Origin: RGIG2206 sp045579085
GTDB lineage: Bacteria > Bacillota > Clostridia > Oscillospirales > Acutalibacteraceae
NCBI GenBank assembly: GCA_045579085.1
Contig: JAZNLO010000028.1
Location: 1 to 60,790, forward strand
Direction of reading: 5' to 3'
DNA: 60,790 bases
Position 1 is the stretch's first letter; the number at the start of each line of letters is the position of its first letter. The translations under genes and the position numbers were made by a program. The notes beneath the pieces were generated by a model. That model was not told the origin of the DNA and did no database searches. It saw only the letters and a program-made list of their open reading frames with translations. Below are positions 59,657 to 60,790 of this stretch, one piece after another.

Positions 59657-60790
59657 TTATAAAACGCCTCTGTATGCCAACAGGTGCGTAAATTCGCCCT
59701 CAGGCTGTCTGCGCTCGGCATAATCAGATATTATTTGAGCACAGCGCTCGGGCGTTTCATCTGTAAACATAAGTTCAATAAAATCAAAGCCGTCAAGCTT
59801 GTCCTTTTCAAACGAAAGCGCAGTCGGCAAACAGTTATAAACCTCGCTATACCGATTTTTGCACTGCACCAAAAACCGCTTTCCCTTGCGGTCAACCAGT
59901 TCTCCTTTGCACTTAGAGCAGTTGAATTTATCCGCAAGCGGACAGTTCCTTGTAAGCATAAGTGGGGCTCTGCCGTATGCGATATAACCGCCCGAGCGCA
60001 CTGCCCTCGCTTGCGACAATGCAAGCTCAAACGAAAGCGTAACGTCATCTGCGAAGTCTGACGCAACCTCAAGTGCAAGGCTGTTAAAAATGTTCATTCC
60101 AAAGCCCGCGTGCGCCTTTAAGCCGTGCTTTTTGGCAAGCTCCACCGCCGCCAGATTGTTGCACAGCGCCCACTTGACGCTTTTTGGCAACTCTTTGAGC
60201 TGCTTTTCAACCTGCGCCTCGCCGCAAAAGAACGCTCTGGGCAGTTCAACGCCTGTTTCTATGCCGAAATCCTCAAATCTTTCGCCAAGCGGCAAATAAA
60301 TCCTGTCAAGCGTTGACAAACTGCCTTTTGGCACCTGAGCATAGCTTGCAAAACGTGCATATATTTTTGTTTTTGCTTTCTCTTGCGGCGGCTTGGTTTG
60401 GATTTTTATAGTCGCGAACCGCTTTTTTGCCGCCGCACGTTTTTCCATCAGCCCATCAACCGCTTTGCGCCTTAACTCATTAACAGCGCTCGCAGGAAGC
60501 ATTAACCCGTCATCTATATCTGCTGAAAAGTCGACCGCCAAAAACGGCGTGCCGCCAAGCTTTTCGCAAAGCCGTTTGGCATAGTCAAAGTCAAGCGGGC
60601 GATTTAAAGCCCGACCGGCAACCTCTCCCTCAGCCACAAAAGCATTGCCAAAATTATCTGTTATCTCAAGCGTTGAGGGCGCACCCTTAGGCACGTTCAG
60701 CTTCAAAGCAACCTCCACGCTCTGCCTCTCATTCCTGTAAAGCTCGTGCACACGCTTTATAGTCTGCGCCGACGATATAACATCGGCATC
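59657..60790 (-). CDS. U32-family peptidase, C-terminal part (truncated by window edge)
   Basis: 377 residues visible; the frame stays open to the right edge (60790), so the N-terminal U32 catalytic part lies outside. Visible are a DUF3656-like region (about 15-110, with PKGAPSTLEITD and VAGRALNRPLDFD) and a second U32-like module with a Cys-rich site (RNCPLADKFNCSKCKGEL). Related proteins are PrtC/RlhA-type. Upstream member of the maf-mre run. Confidence 0.85.
   Translation of the reverse strand, partial: DADVISSAQTIKRVHELYRNERQSVEVALKLNVPKGAPSTLEITDNFGNAFVAEGEVAGRALNRPLDFDYAKRLCEKLGGTPFLAVDFSADIDDGLMLPASAVNELRRKAVDGLMEKRAAAKKRFATIKIQTKPPQEKAKTKIYARFASYAQVPKGSLSTLDRIYLPLGERFEDFGIETGVELPRAFFCGEAQVEKQLKELPKSVKWALCNNLAAVELAKKHGLKAHAGFGMNIFNSLALEVASDFADDVTLSFELALSQARAVRSGGYIAYGRAPLMLTRNCPLADKFNCSKCKGELVDRKGKRFLVQCKNRYSEVYNCLPTALSFEKDKLDGFDFIELMFTDETPERCAQIISDYAERRQPEGEFTHLLAYRGVL

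Overview
The window looks like a chromosomal segment of a spore-forming, low-to-moderate GC Bacillota, most likely class Clostridia (Oscillospirales/Ruminococcaceae-like). The evidence is spoIIID with a sigma-E-type promoter, a SpoVB-type flippase, a SpoIID-like protein, Gram-positive systems (LexA, a T-box leader, class B sortase, LCP protein, strong AGGAGG ribosome binding sites), sigma-A promoters of TTGACA/TATAAT type and many intrinsic terminators. The species cannot be fixed from the sequence alone. No tRNA gene, IS element, prophage or CRISPR array was recognised. The only rRNA is the 5' tip of a 16S gene at the left edge.

Layout. 1-0.5 kb: 16S 5' end and rrn leader, transcribed leftward. 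0.5-3.9 kb: typA, a DEDD-type exonuclease and mscL. 3.9-7 kb: a J-domain-like protein, a TVP38-type membrane protein, an unknown secreted protein and galE, all leftward. 7.1-8.9 kb: a NifU-like scaffold and a GGGtGRT protein. 8.9-16.1 kb is the most accessory-looking part: an XRE regulator with operators and a SLOG protein; four tandem SGNH-esterase lipoproteins, each with its own promoter and terminator; a second SLOG paralogue; and two tandem structured RNAs (called E1 and E2 here). 16-20.2 kb: SpoVB-like flippase, two peptidoglycan-binding proteins and a proline-rich protein. 20.4-23.8 kb: LCP protein, sortase, a sortase-substrate candidate and a DUF5050-like protein. 23.9-26.1 kb: an ApgM-type enzyme, lexA and a small membrane protein. 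26.2-31.7 kb: VanZ-like protein, lacZ, alr and a short-chain dehydrogenase. 32.3-34.7 kb: a small membrane protein, a radical SAM enzyme, spoIIID, and a ribbon-helix-helix regulator facing a third SLOG gene. 34.9-38.8 kb: NTP_transf_5 protein, HAD phosphatase, sugar-transfer-associated ATP-grasp protein and CofE-like ligase. 38.8-42.5 kb: the glycolytic run pgk-tpiA-gpmI. 42.6-47.5 kb: trmL, an acetyltransferase, a 40-residue Asn/Gln-rich protein, a YitT protein and an ArsR/HMA/P1B-ATPase metal-efflux operon. 48-49.1 kb: a 3D-domain wall protein. 49.1-60.8 kb: a leftward housekeeping run of a U32 peptidase, maf, mreBCD, a PBP2, a MinD-like ATPase, mgsA, a T-box leader, hisS, aspS and a PHP-domain protein.

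How the genes fit together. Central metabolism (glycolysis, methylglyoxal bypass, galE/lacZ for galactosides) and growth (elongasome, tRNA charging) make up the conserved backbone. The envelope theme recurs: SGNH esterases, sortase and substrate, LCP, PG-binding proteins, 3D protein and PBP2. The most unusual content is three SLOG-family genes, two of them each facing a small DNA-binding regulator across palindromic sites, and a pair of terminator-ended RNAs. The two RNAs share a constant core but have unrelated stems that still pair; the nearer one ends immediately upstream of a SLOG gene.
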